Shown here: positions 22,302-35,200 of the stretch, piece after piece | Layout of the letters: each line of letters starts with the position of its first letter | Position numbering within the stretch: the stretch's first letter is position 1 | Source: Lutjanus erythropterus | Lineage: Eukaryota > Chordata > Actinopteri > Lutjaniformes > Lutjanidae | Direction: 5' to 3' | Assembly: GCA_020091685.1 (NCBI GenBank) | Contig: CM034613.1 | Location: forward strand, 16,636,932 to 16,700,931 | Length of the DNA stretch: 64,000 nt | Made by a program: the position numbers and the translations under genes | Notes under the pieces: generated by a model | Seen by the model: the letters and a program-made list of their open reading frames with translations, nothing else | What the model was told of the DNA's origin: nothing | The model's database searches: none

Positions 22302-25017
22302 GCCTTTATTTGTTTAACACCTTTCATCAAATAAATGCAGCCCTGTGTGCTTTACAACAAAGAAATGACATGGAATGAACATAATAAAACCCACATGTAA
22401 AAATAAGATGAGATGAAAATAGAATACACAGAATACATTTTCACTAAAACATATTTGATATCACTAGTAAAAGGAAGATTTTAAAAAATGCAGAATTTAA
22501 GATGGTAAATAAAACCATAACGTTAATGAAATATACAACAAGAGGGTGGTGTTCATATGGACTCCTCTCATAAACATGGCACACACGACTGTATTTGAAG
22601 GCAGCAACATCTGTACATGATATTATTATAACTTTTATATTATTATATTATAAGTCTAGCAGATTCTTTGGATTGCTTTGTGCAACAAGGTGCTATTCAT
22701 TTGAATTGTAGACTATAATAAATATTGGGAATAACTAGACAGTGAATCTATACAGAAATGTAAATACATGTAAAACATAATGATGTATGTACAGTTACAA
22801 GTAATGAACCTGTAAGTATAACAACAACAACAAGACGTTGGATAATATTAAAAAATAAACAAAACTTCACACAGACAGTGAACGTTACTGGATGAAAAGA
22901 TGAATATTATTGGACTAGCAGATACCAGTATAGAATATGGTACACAGTAAGTTTCAGAGAGAACATGTCAGGAGTTTGTCATACAGGAAAAGGTCAGGTT
23001 TTCACACTTCTTTATTCAAACTACCCAAATAAGATATTCCACTCTTACTTGCATGTTTATAAGTGAGTTTTTTGACACTAAGATTTATAGATTATGTTTG
23101 TACCACCTCATTTTAAAACAAGCTTTATTTTCAGGAACATACACTATGTGAGCACAATCTAAAAACAACAAATAAATAAATATGTTTATTTTTCATGGCA
23201 AGAAAGTAGTCACAAGTCTCATTTAAATGGTGAAAAAAGTTTTGTTCTGACTTCAGCAACAACACAGTCTGCTTAACTGCAACTGTATTGTGTATATGAT
23301 GTATAAGTTTAAAGCTAACATTAGTTTAAATGAAAATGATTAATTAATATATGTTATCTATAACCTTTTTAATTTCATTTCTTAAATTTCAGAATCATAA
23401 CCACAGTCTGCTTTGTTGACCAAGTATGTGTACACATACAAGCAATCTGACTCTGGTTTTTAATTGTTCAGTGTTCTTACACACAATTAGAATAAACATG
23501 AGCGCTGAGAACAAGGATAACAAAGTTAAACAAATAAAGTCAGCAAGTAGACAGGGCTGTAATGTACTCAAGGATGTGAATAAATAGGCATATATGTGAT
23601 TTTTTTTTTAGTCTAATTTATTTATATATTTTTTATTTGACTTTATTTTATCTATTTATTGCATTTTTATGGCATCTTCAGGGCTCATTTAAGGGTCACT
23701 CCACTGAAATTCGATATTTCCAACAGCACCTGAAGGCACCAACACTACCAGTGTGTGTGGAGTAATATTTCAGTGTTGGCGCGTGCATGAGTCCATCCTG
23801 TTCTATTTATTGTAAAAATCCCCTTCAGTGCTGTTTTAATACGTCAATATATTAACTTTTGAAACACCAGTCTAAACATTCACCACATCAAATGCAGCAG
23901 GAGGTCACATAAAAAAAGATTTAAAATCCAGATTCACAGTGAACTCATTCAATCCCGTGGGAATACAGTGTTATTATTGTGATTATCGATTCATAAATGC
24001 CGCACAAACAGCAGCCTGAGCTCCTACAGTTGAATAAATGAGGCATTTTTGGACACATCATGATTTTGATGTGTTTCGACTGTCTGGTGCATGGCTGTAA
24101 AAAAATCCCATCGGATAATGCACAGAATACATATTATTAATATACATGGATTTACACTGAATTTACAATGACAATAAATCTTTTAAAATGATCTAATAAT
24201 AGACCATCTGCTGGCTCTTAAAGGTGTTCTATCTTTGTACTTCATGTCTATGCAGTATCTATGTTGTTATGTAATATGCATCTATAAGTAACCTTGCGCA
24301 CGAGGTCAGACAAAAGTGGAAATCACGCGCCCCCTGTTGTTTGAGCAGAGCATTACAGCCTTTAAAAACGAGCCTCTGTAACATTTAAGAACTAAGAATA
24401 AAATCTGTATTTGTGTTTGTGAGTATTATGAGTAATTCAGCACAAAGAGTCGTATAAAAAAAATCTGTAAAAGAATAAGATAAGTAAATAAATGTGGAAA
24501 CATAAAGAGACACACATAAAAGAACATGGAAATATAGAAAAATAATGAATTATAAAAGAATTAGAAGAATTTTAATTTCTTTTTCACATTTACTTGTTCA
24601 TTTATTTATGTATATATTTATATATTTAACAGAATATTGTATACTTATATTTTTCTGTATATTTTCAAGTTTTATTTATTCTTATACAATGTGATTTGTT
24701 TATTTTTATCCCTTTATTTTGCAGATATTAAATATATATGAACACATACAGAAATAAATGAATTAGTTTCCCTTTGCATATCCCTCCATTTGTTCCCCCA
24801 AACTTGTTTATTTATTTGAATATTTCTTTATGCATTTCTGCTTCATTATGCAAATGAGGAGGCCGTCACTCACAGTGTGTAATGGCATCTTATTACTGTC
24901 AAGTAAGTTTATGGGGGAATTCATACAGAGGAAAATACAGAAGCAAATTAAAACAGGTATATCAATTTATGTCACACTTTAGAAATTAATGTATGCCTAC
25001 ATTGAGTCATTGATATA
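22121..25017. other. AT-rich intergenic DNA between irs3-like and agfg2
   Basis: Very AT-rich, with an (AAT)n array at 22250-22301. No coding exon or clear mobile element recognised on either strand. Confidence 0.6.
22250..22301. repeat. (AAT)n microsatellite
   Basis: About 17 uninterrupted AAT/ATA triplets. Confidence 0.95.
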
Positions 25018-25463
25018 TTTATTCTTTATTTTGTCACTTTTGTTCCTCCTTACAGCCATGACGCATAAATGGACACAGAAGAAACACCCAGAGCCAAACT
25101 GTCTTAAGAAGCAACAAACTGATTTTATGAACATGAATACTTGTCATTACAAAGACGTTGTTACATGAATCTCTTTTCTTTTCTTTTTTTTCCTTTTTGG
25201 CAAAATAAGGGAATTAAACTTCGCCTCCATGTCAACCGAAAAAAAAGAAAGAAAGAAAGAAAAAAAAAAAAAACAAGAAACATTTTGGTCCGGTACATGA
25301 CATGAAGCGACAATGTTTTTATACACATTTAAGTTATTCTGAAATTGCTTTTACATTCAGTAGCATCTCCTTTTAGCCCTCTAAAGCGCATGCAGCCTAG
25401 GAGTGGAAAACAGATTTTATCCTTCAAAAAGGAAAACAAACAGTGACGAATGCAAAAACATGT

Positions 25464-25524
<61 letters not shown>

Positions 25525-26215
25525 ACACACACACACACACAACAGAGAAAAGCCCGTCTTTATCTTTCAACGCTAATTCACATGCATCATCAGGAGGCTG
25601 TTAAGGCTGTTATATGACCATCTGTAGAGACTCGTGATGCAGAGTCTCAACTGGCTTTTCCTTTGGACAACTGAGAGGTTTTTTTTTTCTTTAAAGAAGA
25701 AGAAGAAGACAACGTTGACGTATTTACCGGCGGGCTGGCTTTTTTTTTTATTTGCACTTTTTAAGCAGGAGATGAAAGCAAAGTAGCAGCAGCAGCGACG
25801 TGTGTGTGTCATATATGTGTGTGTGTTTCTGCAAAAAAAAATTATAGAGGCGTCGTTTACTCGTGACTCCCACAGAGCCCTGAGGTGGCGTCTAACTGGC
25901 ACACAAACACCTTTTGACATATTGACAGCAGGAGGGTGGGGGTGTAACACTCGCACACATACATGAGTTTCATAATTACATTCACACGTTGTTGTTTTTT
26001 TCCTCCACAAACACGTAAACACGGACAGAGAGAGAGAGAGAGAGAGAGTGGAGGGAGGTGGGGGTCAGACAAACCCCCCCGCCCCCCTCTCAGAGGGTGA
26101 AAATACTCCAAAGGCATTGAAATGGCAGCGACTCCTCAAGTTCACTTCACTCCCTCGGTTCCCAGAGATGGATGGGTGGGTGGGTGATGTAAGGTGAGGA
26201 GGAGGAGGGGGGGGA
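25018..26215 (-). other. Probable agfg2 3' UTR
   Basis: Sequence downstream of the agfg2 stop. On the minus strand the hexamer AATAAA occurs at 25025-25030 and 25018-25023, a possible poly(A) signal, with a nearer AATAAA around 25748. It includes a long CA array and a GA run. The true cleavage site cannot be chosen here. Confidence 0.3.
25467..25540. repeat. (CA)n microsatellite
   Basis: A 74-bp CA array with one ATAC interruption, inside the likely agfg2 3' UTR. Confidence 0.95.
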
Positions 26216-26263
26216 TCAGATGAAAGGATTTCGCGATGTCCCTCGACTGGGGTAAACATTCCC
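26216..26263 (-). CDS. agfg2: agfg2 exon 14: C-terminus
   Basis: 48 bp including the stop TGA at 26218-26216. Encodes GNVYPSRGTSRNPFI, ending NPF-I where mammalian AGFG proteins end NPF-L. Confidence 0.94.
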   Translation of the reverse strand, partial: GNVYPSRGTSRNPFI

Positions 26264-29200
26264 CTGAAAGACAAGACACATGCAGGGTGAGAACAAGCAC
26301 AGGGGACCCTGACTACACTAACACTGTACCATCAGCCCCGTCTTTCTATACGCCTGGGTCAGTATTATAGAAACTTCCTAACTTCCAGGTCCTATCTTTA
26401 CTGTTTGCTAACCATAATAACTAAGGTTAGGATGAACAGTTCCTGCAATGTTCCTATCCTAACTTAAGATAAAGCATCCTAAAATTAATTCCCAAATTTG
26501 GTAGAACACACTCTTAAGATAAAGTAAGATAAGACAGGATTTTCTTTTGTAATATCGAATTGTGAAAATTCCCATCTCTTCATATTTTAACTTAAGACTT
26601 AAGATTGGAAGTTTCTGTAATGCAGTGCCAGAAGTACACTTGGCGCCACTCGTGTGAACGCACACTCACCGTAAACGGGTTCACCGACATCGGTCGGGGG
26701 ACTTTGGGTTGAGAGTCGGACGCAGGGAAGGAGGCAAAACCTGCAACACACACACACACACACACACATATAACATGGGAGAGAAGAACATGTTGAGTGG
26801 TGTTGAGGAGAGAACTGAAACCAGAGACCACAGATGAGAACATGAGCCTCAGTGCCGCCAGCAGCAGCGGCGGCGGCGGCGGCTCTACTCTGAGTGTGTG
26901 AATTGGTATTCCTCAGCAGTGCTGGTGGTCACTGTTGAAATAATGAAACATTTGAAGAGTGTTGGCGCCTCACAGCTCTTCACTGTTTGATCTGCAGCCA
27001 GTGCACATAGAGTACAGGTCACACTGGCAGACACAGCTACAGTGTGTTAACAGGTATTTTTATCTCACGGTTACTTACATTATTGATTAATCTATGAAAA
27101 ATCAATCAGGATTTTCTATTGCCCAAGGTGACGTCTTAGAATTGTTTGTTTTGTTTGACAAACACACCAAAACTAAAAGATTTTCCTATTTAAAATAATA
27201 TATAAAGAAGAAAACAAGGTAACTTTGCTTGAAAAATGACTAATCAAAATCTCTTCAGCACTGTTCTCAACTATAGACTATTAAAGACGTGATGAGATCC
27301 ATATATATTGTGTGTTACAACAAAAACAAAATAAATCCCCAAAACACAAAATCAAAACCTCACACTGACATGGATCACAGCAACAACGACAATAATAATA
27401 ATAAATATAAAATCTGTACCGTTTGCTTCCTGGTTGCTGGCTGACTCGTGAGGAAATGCATTCTGGGAGGCGGGTGCTGGGAAGGAGGTGGACGGAGGAA
27501 ACATGGAGGTGGGCGAGGTGACAAACGCACTGGAGTCACCTGGAGAGAAGATACACGCCCACATACACCGAGATCACACACAGCTTTAATGCACATAGGA
27601 AAAATGGAGAGGGTAAATATCCTGTTATAATGACATCAGGCTTAGTAGTTTTTCTTTTAAGAACACCTAAAAGAAAACAAACGCTGTACAAAAATTCTGG
27701 TTCCAAGTTGAACAGCAGTTAAAGAGTTGCGCTTATGCACACCCGAGTCACATGCACGGGATTTTTCAACTCTGTTTCAACAACACTGTGTACAGACTGA
27801 GATAAGAAAACTGTTTTGTTGATGCTGAAAACCTTTGAGCCTTAATTTTTTTCAACACGGTAAACTGATCGGGAATCTATACGGCAGTCTGTGAAGAATC
27901 GGACCGACACACAGAATCCGTAAAAGCATTGCTATCAATAAAATCTCATCGATTCCTAATCCTGATGAGATGTCAAAAAGAAAATGGTGAAAAATGCAAT
28001 TTACAAACTCCAAATGTGTGTGTGTTTTTTTTGTCCAACGAACAGCTCAAAACCCAAAGATATCCAGTTTAAAACAAAATAAAACATGAAAAAGCAGCAA
28101 ATCTTCACATGTGAAAAGCTGAAACCAACAAATATTTCCCATAATTAATCGATTAAGCAACTGAAATCATTAATCTGTTATGCACATTCTTCCCTTTAAT
28201 TTTTTCATGATCAACTAATCAGTTAAGCAACTACTCGTTTCAACTCTAAATTAAATATGAAGCTTTATGCCGGCTTCACGCGGGGAAACTTTCACACAAC
28301 TTTAGTTGGTTGAAAAAGGTGAAACTAAGTAAGTAGCAGTCGAACTGAGGTGTAAAATCCTCCACGACACACTGAAAACTCGTCTGAAACTCGGCCGCAA
28401 CAGTTGCAAAACTCTGTGAAACTTTGTGAAATTAGTTTCGTAATGTAAATCCAGCCTTATACTCTTCATGTACCCTCCAAAGAGTTGATAAAAAGCAAAC
28501 CCCTTTCATCAAACAAAACCACAACTTTTTGCTATAAAGTCACCATCTTTATCATCAGTATCTTTTCAAAACTGACAGGAAACCAGGTTAGAAGTGACAG
28601 AAAACATGTGCGGTGATGTAAAAAAAAAAAAAGTTGCAGCAGGAAGTAGCAGATTAATGTCTGTGGGACCCTGAACATGAGTCTCACCTCCTGAAGCGTT
28701 GCTGAAGGGGTTACTGGGGGAGAGGGCGACAGGCTGCTGGGAGCCGGAGCTGGAGCTGAATGGGTTGGGGAAATCTGAGACACACAGAGGGAGGGGGGGG
28801 GAAGATAATTCAGTGTGCGGTGGTGGTACATTCCTGTCTATTCAAACCAACACTGCTGCCGACCCGCACACACGCATCCTAATTAGAGGTGTTGGCTTTA
28901 AAGATGAAGGAGCTGAGTGTAAATACAGTGCGGGGATCGATGCAGCTCGTGCTCGGGTACCTACTCGCAAAGGTTTGGGAGCTGGAGACTGTATCGACAC
29001 CGGGGGAGCTGGGGGGAAAAGCAGAAAAACAGAAGATCGATCAGAATATGACCTTTAAAGGGCTCCGCATGCTGGAAATTTAAAAACCTGCCATGTTAAA
29101 CAAAAGCTGATTTGACAGGAGTGTGGGTTTTTTTTTTCCTCTACCTGGCAGGAGTGGAGCTGGACGAGAGCCTGTTGCCGAAGATGGTGCTGTACTGAGG

Positions 29201-32200
29201 AGGGCCACCAGGGGGAGCTGCAAACAAGCATTTCACACACACACACACACACACATACACACACCATAACCTCAGGGCTCTAATGAGAACTAATTTAAGA
29301 GATCAAGTGCAACTGTTATCTTGAAATGTGAGCAAAAAAGAGTTCAAACAGTTGATCTTAAGCATGTAAGTCACGAGCGAACAAAAGCATTACAAATCCC
29401 CTGAATAAAATATTGTCTCTGTGTGCAGCTTGATATGAATCAAACTGAGCCGGGGCAGAAAATCAATAACCTCATTACTCTGCCAGGCAGGGGGAGGCGG
29501 CTGCCATGAAGGTGGACAACAACAAAGCTTCTTGTAGAAAAGCTCCAGGGCTTCTCACATGAACCCTATGCGTTAAAAACCACCGTCGTCCTACTTATTA
29601 GAAAAATATGGCCCATTAAAAAAAAAAAAAAAAAAGTATCAACAGGGTCCTTTGAATGAGACTGCGTGCATGATCTGGAGCTAACACAATGAACATAATT
29701 CAGCTGCTAAAAGCCTTGGCATTTGGAGTAAGGATGTTATGCAACCTAGTTGAGCTGGCCGTGACAATCTGCATCACACGCACTCTCCAACTCTGCCTCT
29801 GCCTCGCTATCTGTCTGTTACCTCACGGTGAAGAAGTACTCAGGTCCTGTAGTGCAGGAAAAGTGCCAAAACAACAATGTGAAAATAATATGTTGCAACT
29901 TTTTTTGTGTGAAATACCTGAAACTTTTTTTTCTCTTTGGGACTCAAACAGTTATCAGAGGATTATTTGACATGGGGTCGTATGAGGTACTTAATACTCA
30001 ATAGTCAGTGTATTAGCTGCAGGAGATACCAGTCGATACACCTCAGTTTGGAGAAGCAGCAGGAGAACCAGCATGAATGAACTCCTGTGGACAGGGTCAG
30101 CAACAGAACTTTATTTTAGCCACTTTTTAAAAGGCCCACTTAAGAAAATCTATATTGGTGTAAGAGTACGCTGCATTGATTTTCACCCCTTCGCGTTTCA
30201 TGTTGATGTCCAGTCAGTGTTGACGGTAAAACTCGTGAACTGAAGTAATAAACTCCTCACTTCTCCTGCTTGTGAAGCCGTGCCAGCGCTGCCTACATGT
30301 ACCAGGATGCATTGTGCGTGAGCTTCTTAAATACACTCACCACCCGAGCTTATAGTTATTACTTTGTCGGCCAAAACATAGCATTACTCATCTAGCAAGT
30401 CTCCTGGCTACGCAAAGGCAGCAGAGACTATAAATCTGAGCTGAAATAGCCTGTGGTTCATCCTTAACAACGATTACATCACCGTGACATCACTGTGTTT
30501 GTTCTACTAACAACCTTAATGTTTCATACCTGTGGTCGATGATGTCTCAGAGAAGACGCTGTCCAGCTGTAACACCGCAGCATATTTGTCCTGGGTGTTG
30601 GAGCTGCTGACCGGCGGCGGCGTCTGACCACCAACACTTCCAGGCTGCGGTTGCTGCTGCTGCTGATGCTGCTGGGACAGAGACTGGGGCAGCGGCTGCG
30701 CCGGAGGGTGGTTCAGACCTCCAAAGTCGACGCTGAGAGACTTGGGGAAGGCCCTGAAGGGCCCCGTGGCCCCCGAGGCCGATATTGTGCGACCTGAGAG
30801 CAAGAAAATCAGACTGAGCATCAATATAAAGACAGAGGATGAGAGTGAGAGAGCTGCTGCAACTCACAATTTGGAGCTTTTAAACCTGAACATAAACATA
30901 TTCATAACTAATTTTACAGGTTTTTAAAAATGTAGAAGTGAGCCGAAGGCTGCACAAACAATCTCCAACATTTAATCCTCAATATACTCATCATGAAGGG
31001 GTAAAATAATATAATACATCAAGTGTCTTTATGTTGTATTTCTATTGAAATTAATGCAAGTTGTCATGGAATTCTAGATGTTTACATTTTATCATGGATA
31101 CTGGCAAACTCCATCTGCTGATGAAGGTCATGACTTGCTCAAAAGCTCCAGAACAGCCTTTAAATGGACTTTGAGGTGAGATCTTCTTGTCAACTACTGA
31201 TTAAGGTCAGGAAAGAACTTTAAACCACAAAAGGGACTTGTGGTGTAACTACGCCACCATATTTAGCAGCAGTGTTGGAGCTCTCGACCTTCATCAACTC
31301 TATTTGCTGAAGAAGTTCATGGGATATGGTCAAAAGCCCCAGAACAGCTTTTAAACGAACAAACGAGTTCCCTACAACTGATACTGTTTTCTCAGCTATT
31401 GTTCTGAGGTCAAGAATGAACAATGAACCTCATGAGGAGTTTGTGGTGATAAAAATATCTCCTCCACAAGGTCCATTTAGTAGCAGTTCTGGGAGTTTTC
31501 CATCATATTGCTTGAGCTCTCACCCAATTTGGTTAATAAGGTCAGGGTCAGTGTTAAATCTTGACCTTAAAAACAGCATTTAAAAAACTATGTCACCGCC
31601 AAGTCCATTTAGTAGGTAATATAAAGCTTTTTAATCACCTCAGTCCCACCCTTTTTTCAGTCTGTGCTCCAGTCCACTAAGCTTGGTACCCAGAGGGCCC
31701 TAACTTCAGTCAACTTTCTTGGGGTCACATCTAGAGCTAAGTATCAGTACTCAATACTTTTAAAAGTTCTGATTGACATAACCCAGTATCAAGTAGTATC
31801 AAAACTTCTCCCCTCAAACAGTACCTTAAACCAATCCCTTTTGCTTTGTTACCAGTGTCACTTTAAGAGTACTGGTATTGGTACTGGTATCATCATTTTT
31901 TAAACAATACCCAGCCTTAGTCACATCTTAAGTTAGCTAATGCTAGTCAAAGCTAGCTAACTAACTTGATATTGAACTAGATTAGCTAGCTAGTTGGCTA
32001 GTGTTTTGCAAATATTAGCTGTCAGATTTAACTATGTGGGCTGAGAAAACAAACAAACAAAAAGACAAACTAAACAACTGGCCCTTCTTAAATCCTGCAC
32101 TTTTCACTCTGTGCTCCAATAACAGTCTCACATGCTTGGTACCAGGTGGAACCTCAGCCAACTTTTTGGGGATCACATGCTAAGTTAGCTTAAGTTACCA

Positions 32201-35200
32201 AAACGCTGGCTTATTAGCGATCTAACAATTGATGTAGATTAGCAAGCTAGCTAACAATTCATGAAGATTAGCTAGCTAGTTAGCTAGTGTTTGGTTCTAT
32301 TTTCAAAATAGACAAGCCTACCACATAGCACATCTAAGTGCAGGAAAGACGAAAGGTGAAAGTTGACCAAAGTTCCACCGGAGAACATACTTGCTCAACT
32401 ATTATTGGAGCACAAAGCAAAAAGGGGCGAGACTTAGGACGGGTCTATTCCATGACAACAGGGCAAACGCCATCTGCTCAAGATCATGTAATATAATCTG
32501 CTAAACAACTAGTGGAAGTTGAAGTGAGATTGTTTAGTCAAGAGAGTGAAACGAGAGAGTGATTTATCAGCTAAATCCAGATCAATACATTAACATTCAT
32601 AATTTATGCTAGTGCATATCATTATACACTAATGTATGAAGTTATTTTATTATTCATAAGGACAAATTTAATGGAAGGACTCATAAGTTTTAAGACAAAC
32701 TACATAAAATAATCCATACAATACCTAAACAAAACAATTTGTCTCATGCTGTTTTAACATTTTCATGCTAGGAGACTTGTCAAAAGGAGGATTAGCTTGA
32801 CATATTAAGTAGCATGTATCTTCATTATGGTTAAGCATTAACAAAGGAAATTGAAAGCAGCAAGCCAACAAGTTCTTGGATAGTTTTCAAAGCACCAACC
32901 ACAAAAATGCAATTGTTAGATGGTAACAAAGGCAGGAAATTACTTTGCAGGTAGCAAGCTTTCCACAAACATTAGCCACAGAGCATGCTACTATCAGCCA
33001 GAACTGTTAGCATGGGGATAGATATATATTTTTTTAAATACAGCCTGTTTCCCTCTGTCCACTGAGGAGTCAGTGACAGAGACCAGACCAGACTTGATAC
33101 AGATTATGTGAAGATATAAAGCATGCGAAAGTCAAGCTGCATGTTTCTGGGATGTGATCATACACTACAGTAGGGCCAGAGATAAGGGTGTATCTTTGCA
33201 AACATACCTGAACTATCTAGAATACTTGTTTGGGATGTTAATGTGTGTCGTGGGATTACAGCTGCGCCCTACATAGTTTTTAAGTGCTTCACCGCCAACG
33301 TGGTGCGAAATATCAGCGGCCCTCTGCTGACGGCTGCAGCAGGAGCCTAAAAATAGCATTACTTTAAACTTGTTCTTTTTCCTCTGAGGGAACAGTGAGT
33401 GTGTGTGTGTCTCCTTGACCCTCCCAGCCTTCAGATCTGAGCTTTGAAGTGGGAAACCTGACTGATGAAGAAAAATATCGACCCCAATTGCAGCATGTGA
33501 CACTGGTCAGCCGTGACTCGGATGGCTAAATGAATATAAAGCGCTTGTGTCTTCTCTCAAACTACTCTGAAATGGAGCCAAATTCACATGCACGTGAGGC
33601 TCAGTCAGTGCCAGCATGGCACGCAGATCATCGGCTGTTCTATTATGAATGATACAGCAAAGAAGAGCTTATTGATCGCAGCCATTCAGCACACACTCAA
33701 ATGCATCGGCCGATGCCGTGTCTTACCTAAAGTGAAGTGGTTTTTGAAAGAGCTACTGGCTACGAGAGAGGAGGGTGAGATGAGACAGACAGAGACAGTG
33801 AAGAAAGAGGGATAAAGGAGTGGATAAAAGAGAGGAGAAAGTGTCACTGACGTCATATGAAACTGCTGTCCCTCCCTGCTGTCTGTTGTCGGTGGCCAGC
33901 TGAGCAGTCTGTTCAATCGTACCATTCATGAAAAAGCAACCCAGTGCACTCAGATGATGACATGGAGCCATTTTAAACCCACATGATACAGTAAAAACAC
34001 AATGCCGAGCTGAAAATTGCGACTGCGAGCGAAGTAGTTCTCTTTGTCCTCCTCCAAAGTGACACTTTGACCAGCAGTGATGAGCAGACGGTGTCATCAG
34101 TGAGAATCAGGGAAAATATTCAACAATCTGCACATTCTGGACAACACAATGACACTATGCGCTGCCAGATTTTACAGCTAGAGCCCCACAGAGTAGAGTG
34201 GAAAAGGGTTGAGTGTCTACTGCAATCCATATAGCTGCATCACTTTCCGTAAAGGGATAGTTCTGATTGTTTAAAGTGGATTTTTATGAGGTACTTATTC
34301 CTAGTCAGTGTATTACCTACAGTGCATGGTGGTTTGAAGAAGCAGCGGGAGTATTTTATTATTATTATTATTATTTTATTATTACACATTTTAAAAAGGT
34401 CTGCCTAAAAAAAAAAATCAATATCAGTTTATATATAAATTTTATCTAGAATATACTTTACTTTGTCATTAGTCAGTCTTTTCTGATGGGAAACTGACAA
34501 ATATCACTATCATTTTACCTTTGGTGTTTTAAAAGGTTATTTCAGATTTACCAAAGTCACACAATAACGTAAACAAACTACGAGATCGAGGCAGCGTTAG
34601 ACCAGCAACTCCTGTGTTCTCCAAGGTAAAATTATTGTTTTTGCCAAAGGAGTCTGGTGGCTTTTATAACTGTGGTTTCGCATAAAAAAATAGAAAGACT
34701 GACTGATGGCAAGGTAATGATGCAAGATTCTGTGTGAATACAGCCAGAGAGATGTGGGTATGTATATGTGTGTAAAACTCTCTCTGAAACTCTCACAGGC
34801 AGAGAGTAATCCTGCTGCTTCTTCAAACTAGGGGTGCACTGTAGGTATTACACCGACTATAAGTACCTCATACAACCCCACTTAAAATAATCCAAACTAT
34901 CCCTTTACAACAACAGATTGAGGAATTGAGTTCAGATATTAGAAACATCATGGCAGTTTGTTTTGTACATTCATGAGGCACAGGCTTCTACAGTTTAGGC
35001 ATTATCTAACTCGTAGTAAGTTGCCAAAACTCTTTCCAGGAATAGATGAAAGCTGCTTAAAGTGCGGGGCTGGCATTAGTCTGTGTTCTTCGTATTTTCA
35101 ACAAATCCCATGACAAGACAAAAACCAACAATGTGTCGGTCCGTCCCTGAATACTTTCTGACTTCCCCAACCTGTCTGTGGTTCTTAAACACCACAGCCC

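Larger units (their letters stand above)
26264..29144 (-). other. agfg2 introns 10-13 with MITE fragments
   Basis: Introns between exons 9 and 14. (CA)n sits at 26742-26768 and a short GGC run near 26870. 27060-27290 and 27940-28245 carry degraded parts of the GGGCTGCAACTAACG family (ATTGATTAATC, ATTAATCGATTAAGCAACT, GATGAGATGTCAAAAAG). No other gene seen. Confidence 0.55.

Noticed and set aside
26459..26665. Minus open frame overlapping agfg2 intron 13
   Set aside because: Reads through the exon 13 donor side into intron; frame differs from the NPF-containing exon.
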